Source: Cohnella thermotolerans DSM 17683 (lineage in GTDB: Bacteria > Bacillota > Bacilli > Paenibacillales > Paenibacillaceae). From it: a stretch of DNA of 64,000 nucleotides. Below the pieces are notes generated by a model. The model did not search any database. It was not told the DNA's origin and was given only the letters and a program-made list of their open reading frames with translations. A program made the translations under genes and the position numbers. Numbering within the stretch: the stretch's first letter is position 1; each line of letters opens with the position of its first letter. Location of the stretch: positions 1 through 64,000 of the forward strand of contig NZ_KE386955.1 in assembly GCF_000429825.1 (NCBI RefSeq). Direction: 5' to 3'. This document shows, piece by piece, positions 62,125 through 64,000 of the stretch.

Positions 62125-62841
62125 TCAGAAACCGTCGATTGCAACCGGTCCCTTCGGAATAAAGCCTTCGGCGTAGGCGAACCGCTTCGGCTGTCCGAAC
62201 AGCCGGTCTCTCGCGATTACGTTGTCCAGATAGCCTTGCGTGAGCGGGGTTTGCACCCAATCCTGCTGATCGCCGGACGGTTCGAATTGCGAGCGGTAAG
62301 CTCGCAGCGCTTTCATTTTCTGCTCGTGAACGTCCGTGACGTCGAGCACAAGCTGAGGCGCATGAACGTCATTTATAAAGTAGAAATAGAGCATGTCGGC
62401 CGTCCACGCCGGCTCGTCGGGCTTATAGCGCCGGAGCTTGGCGTTGAACACCGCTTCTTCGACCATGCGGCTGCACTTCACATGGTCCGGATGGCGGTCG
62501 ATATAGTAAGGCGCGAACACGTTGCGGGGCCGGTAACGGCGAATCGCCGACACGAGCTTGTCCACCTGGCTTGCTTCCAGCCGCAAGCCCCGGTCCGGCA
62601 AGCCGAGGTTTTCCCGCACGGTGAGGCCCAGCACGGCAGACGCTTCCCGCGCCTCTCTCTGACGCGTGTCGACGTCGCCGTTGGACGACATTTCCGCGTA
62701 CGTCAAATCGATCAAGCCGACCTTGAGGCCGTCCCGGATCGACTTGGCGATCGTTCCGCCCATGCCGATCTCCGCATCGTCCGGATGCGCCGCGAACACG
62801 AGCATATCCAAGCCGTAATCGTAGGATGCCTTCGCGCTCAT
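62125..62841 (-). CDS. bshB1: Bacillithiol biosynthesis deacetylase BshB1
   Basis: A 238-residue zinc deacetylase (LmbE/PIG-L family) removing the acetyl group of GlcNAc-malate. The metal motif is [14 protein letters not shown], with a second His in [17 protein letters not shown] at 62841 overlaps the mgsA stop by 4 bases; the extension to 62967 is rejected. With bshA it gives two of three bacillithiol steps; bshC is not in the window. Confidence 0.95.
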   Translation of the reverse strand: MSAKASYDYGLDMLVFAAHPDDAEIGMGGTIAKSIRDGLKVGLIDLTYAEMSSNGDVDTRQREAREASAVLGLTVRENLGLPDRGLRLEASQVDKLVSAIRRYRPRNVFAPYYIDRHPDHVKCSRMVEEAVFNAKLRRYKPDEPAWTADMLYFYFINDVHAPQLVLDVTDVHEQKMKALRAYRSQFEPSGDQQDWVQTPLTQGYLDNVIARDRLFGQPKRFAYAEGFIPKGPVAIDGF

Positions 62842-63260
62842 TCTTCGATCCCCGGCTTGTATTTGTGAACGAGCTCCCGCCAGGCGAAGTCGCCCCGCTC
62901 CAGGCACTTCACCAGCAATTCGGCCGTGGCGATGTTGGTCGCCACCGGAATTCCCTGCACGTCGCAAAGCCGCAGCAAAGCGGTAATATCCGGCTCGTGA
63001 GGCTGCGCCATGAGCGGGTCGCGCAGGAAAATAATGAGATCCATCTCGTCCTGCGCGACGAGCGCTCCGATCTGCTGGTCGCCGCCCAGCGGCCCGGACA
63101 TGAAGCGGTGGACGGAGAGCGAAGTGCTCTCCATGATCCGGGTGCCCGTCGTCCCCGTGGCATACAGCTTGTGCGGTTTCAGAACATGCTCGTAAGCGAT
63201 GACGAAGTTGACCATTTCGTCCTTTTTGCGGTCGTGCGCGATCAATGCGATTTGCATCAT
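62838..63260 (-). CDS. mgsA: Methylglyoxal synthase
   Basis: A 140-residue enzyme converting dihydroxyacetone phosphate to methylglyoxal. It has [23 protein letters not shown] and the catalytic Asp region [15 protein letters not shown]. Bacillithiol genes directly downstream fit methylglyoxal detoxification, a link known in Bacillus. Confidence 0.96.
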   Translation of the reverse strand: MMQIALIAHDRKKDEMVNFVIAYEHVLKPHKLYATGTTGTRIMESTSLSVHRFMSGPLGGDQQIGALVAQDEMDLIIFLRDPLMAQPHEPDITALLRLCDVQGIPVATNIATAELLVKCLERGDFAWRELVHKYKPGIEE

Positions 63261-63287
63261 GGCAACCGTATCCCCTTTTCCTCGGCG

Positions 63288-64000
63288 TTAGTCTAGAAAA
63301 TGCTCGAAGCCGTAAACGAGCCCCGTCGTCTCCATCACTTTTTTGATAGCGGTATTGACCCCCGGCATATAGCCGGCGCGCTCGTAGGAATCGTGGCGGA
63401 TTTTGAGCGTTTGCCCGTGGCCTCCGAACACAACCTCCTGCTGCGCGAATACGCCCGGCAGCCGGACGCTATGTATGCGGAACCCGTTGTAGTATCCGCC
63501 TCGCGCCCCTTCGAGAATCTCTTCCTCGTTCGGGTTCCCCTGGCGGAACTCGCGTCTCGCCTCCGAGATCCATTCCGCCGTCTTGATCGACGTTCCGGAT
63601 GGGGCGTCCAGCTTCTGGTCTCCGTGATATTCAATAATTTCGACATGAGGTAAATATTTGGCCGCCATTGCGGCAAACTTCATCATAAGGATCGCCCCGA
63701 TGGAGAAATTGGGCGCGATCAGGCCGCCGATGCCGCCGGCTCGGCACTGCTTGTCCAATTCGGCGATTTGCTCGGGGGTAAATCCCGTCGTCCCGATGAC
63801 CGGACGAACGCCTCGGCGGATAGCCGCTTCGGTGTGCGGAACGGCGAATTGCGGGCTGGTAAAATCGACGAGCACGTCGGGCTTCGCCGCGTCCAGCGCG
63901 GCTTCCAGGTCGGCCGTCACGATGACGCCGGTATCCGGCTTGCCGACGAGAGAGCCGGCGTCGACCGGTCCGGCCGACCTGGCGATGGCCGCAGCCAGCT
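63288..64000 (-). CDS. dapB: 4-hydroxy-tetrahydrodipicolinate reductase (5' end outside window)
   Basis: The C-terminal 237 or so codons of DapB, with the reading frame open to the window edge; the N-terminal nucleotide motif is missing. Visible are VDFTSPQFAVPHTEAAI, GTTGFTPEQIAELD, APNFSIGAILMMKFA, EYHGDQKLDAPSGTS (catalytic His and Lys region) and the C-terminal TAIKKVMETTGLVYGFEHFL. It supplies tetrahydrodipicolinate in the lysine pathway. Confidence 0.96.
   Translation of the reverse strand, partial: LAAAIARSAGPVDAGSLVGKPDTGVIVTADLEAALDAAKPDVLVDFTSPQFAVPHTEAAIRRGVRPVIGTTGFTPEQIAELDKQCRAGGIGGLIAPNFSIGAILMMKFAAMAAKYLPHVEIIEYHGDQKLDAPSGTSIKTAEWISEARREFRQGNPNEEEILEGARGGYYNGFRIHSVRLPGVFAQQEVVFGGHGQTLKIRHDSYERAGYMPGVNTAIKKVMETTGLVYGFEHFLD

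Noticed and set aside
1-64000. CRISPR array, prophage, insertion sequence, tRNA or rRNA
   Set aside because: No regularly spaced direct-repeat array, transposase, integrase, phage gene, tRNA cloverleaf or rRNA sequence was recognised.

Overview
The window is a chromosomal segment of an endospore-forming Firmicute with high G+C. Gene content and order point to Paenibacillaceae (Paenibacillus or Cohnella-like); this is inferred from protein sequences and synteny, not from a marker gene. Sporulation and spore genes (spoVS, sleB, spoVFA/spoVFB, tepA), bacillithiol genes (bshA, bshB1) and the RicA/YmfK/YmfJ/YlzJ families support it. All recognised genes but two (bioY and one small hypothetical) lie on the minus strand. 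I see no rRNA, tRNA, CRISPR, prophage or insertion sequence.

Region 1 (1-3.5 kb): a biotin ECF transporter. A minus-strand ATPase gene and an ATPase-EcfT fusion gene diverge from bioY, with a BirA-type operator between them. Region 2 (3.5-11 kb): small genes, ricA, miaB, a PduL-type phosphotransacylase, 2-oxoacid:ferredoxin oxidoreductase (korAB), an M19 dipeptidase and spoVS with a sigma-H promoter. Region 3 (11-38.4 kb): a block collinear with the Bacillus subtilis ricA-to-spoVF interval: ymdB, rny, recX, recA (with a LexA box), cinA, pgsA, rimO, yajQ, rodZ, ymfK, ymfJ, ymfI, ymfH, ymfF, sleB, ftsK/spoIIIE, ylzJ, tepA, rnjB, dapA, dapG, asd, spoVFB, spoVFA. Region 4 (38.5-64 kb): a second block collinear with the B. 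subtilis dapB-to-dnaD interval: dnaD, asnS, [ackA, hbd, hisC, serC with a T-box leader, sigma/anti-sigma pair, short FtsH-like protease pair], tseB, mtaD, rex, dinG, a TPR protein, panD, panC, panB, birA, cca, bshA, bshB1, mgsA and dapB (cut by the window edge).

Functional links: BirA (58.5 kb) should bind the operator at 2.7 kb. dapA, dapG, asd and dapB make dihydrodipicolinate, which SpoVFA/SpoVFB convert to spore dipicolinate. asd also supplies homoserine. panB, panC and panD make pantothenate from a leader with a terminator. ymfI/ymfH/ymfF are linked to EF-P modification. PduL and AckA could form an acetyl-CoA-to-acetate route, with Rex as a likely redox regulator in the same chromosome region. 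Several forespore genes (sleB, tepA and a new 31-residue basic protein) carry near-consensus sigma-G promoters.

Start codons were chosen by ribosome-binding site and homologue N-termini, so many coordinates differ from the longest open frame.
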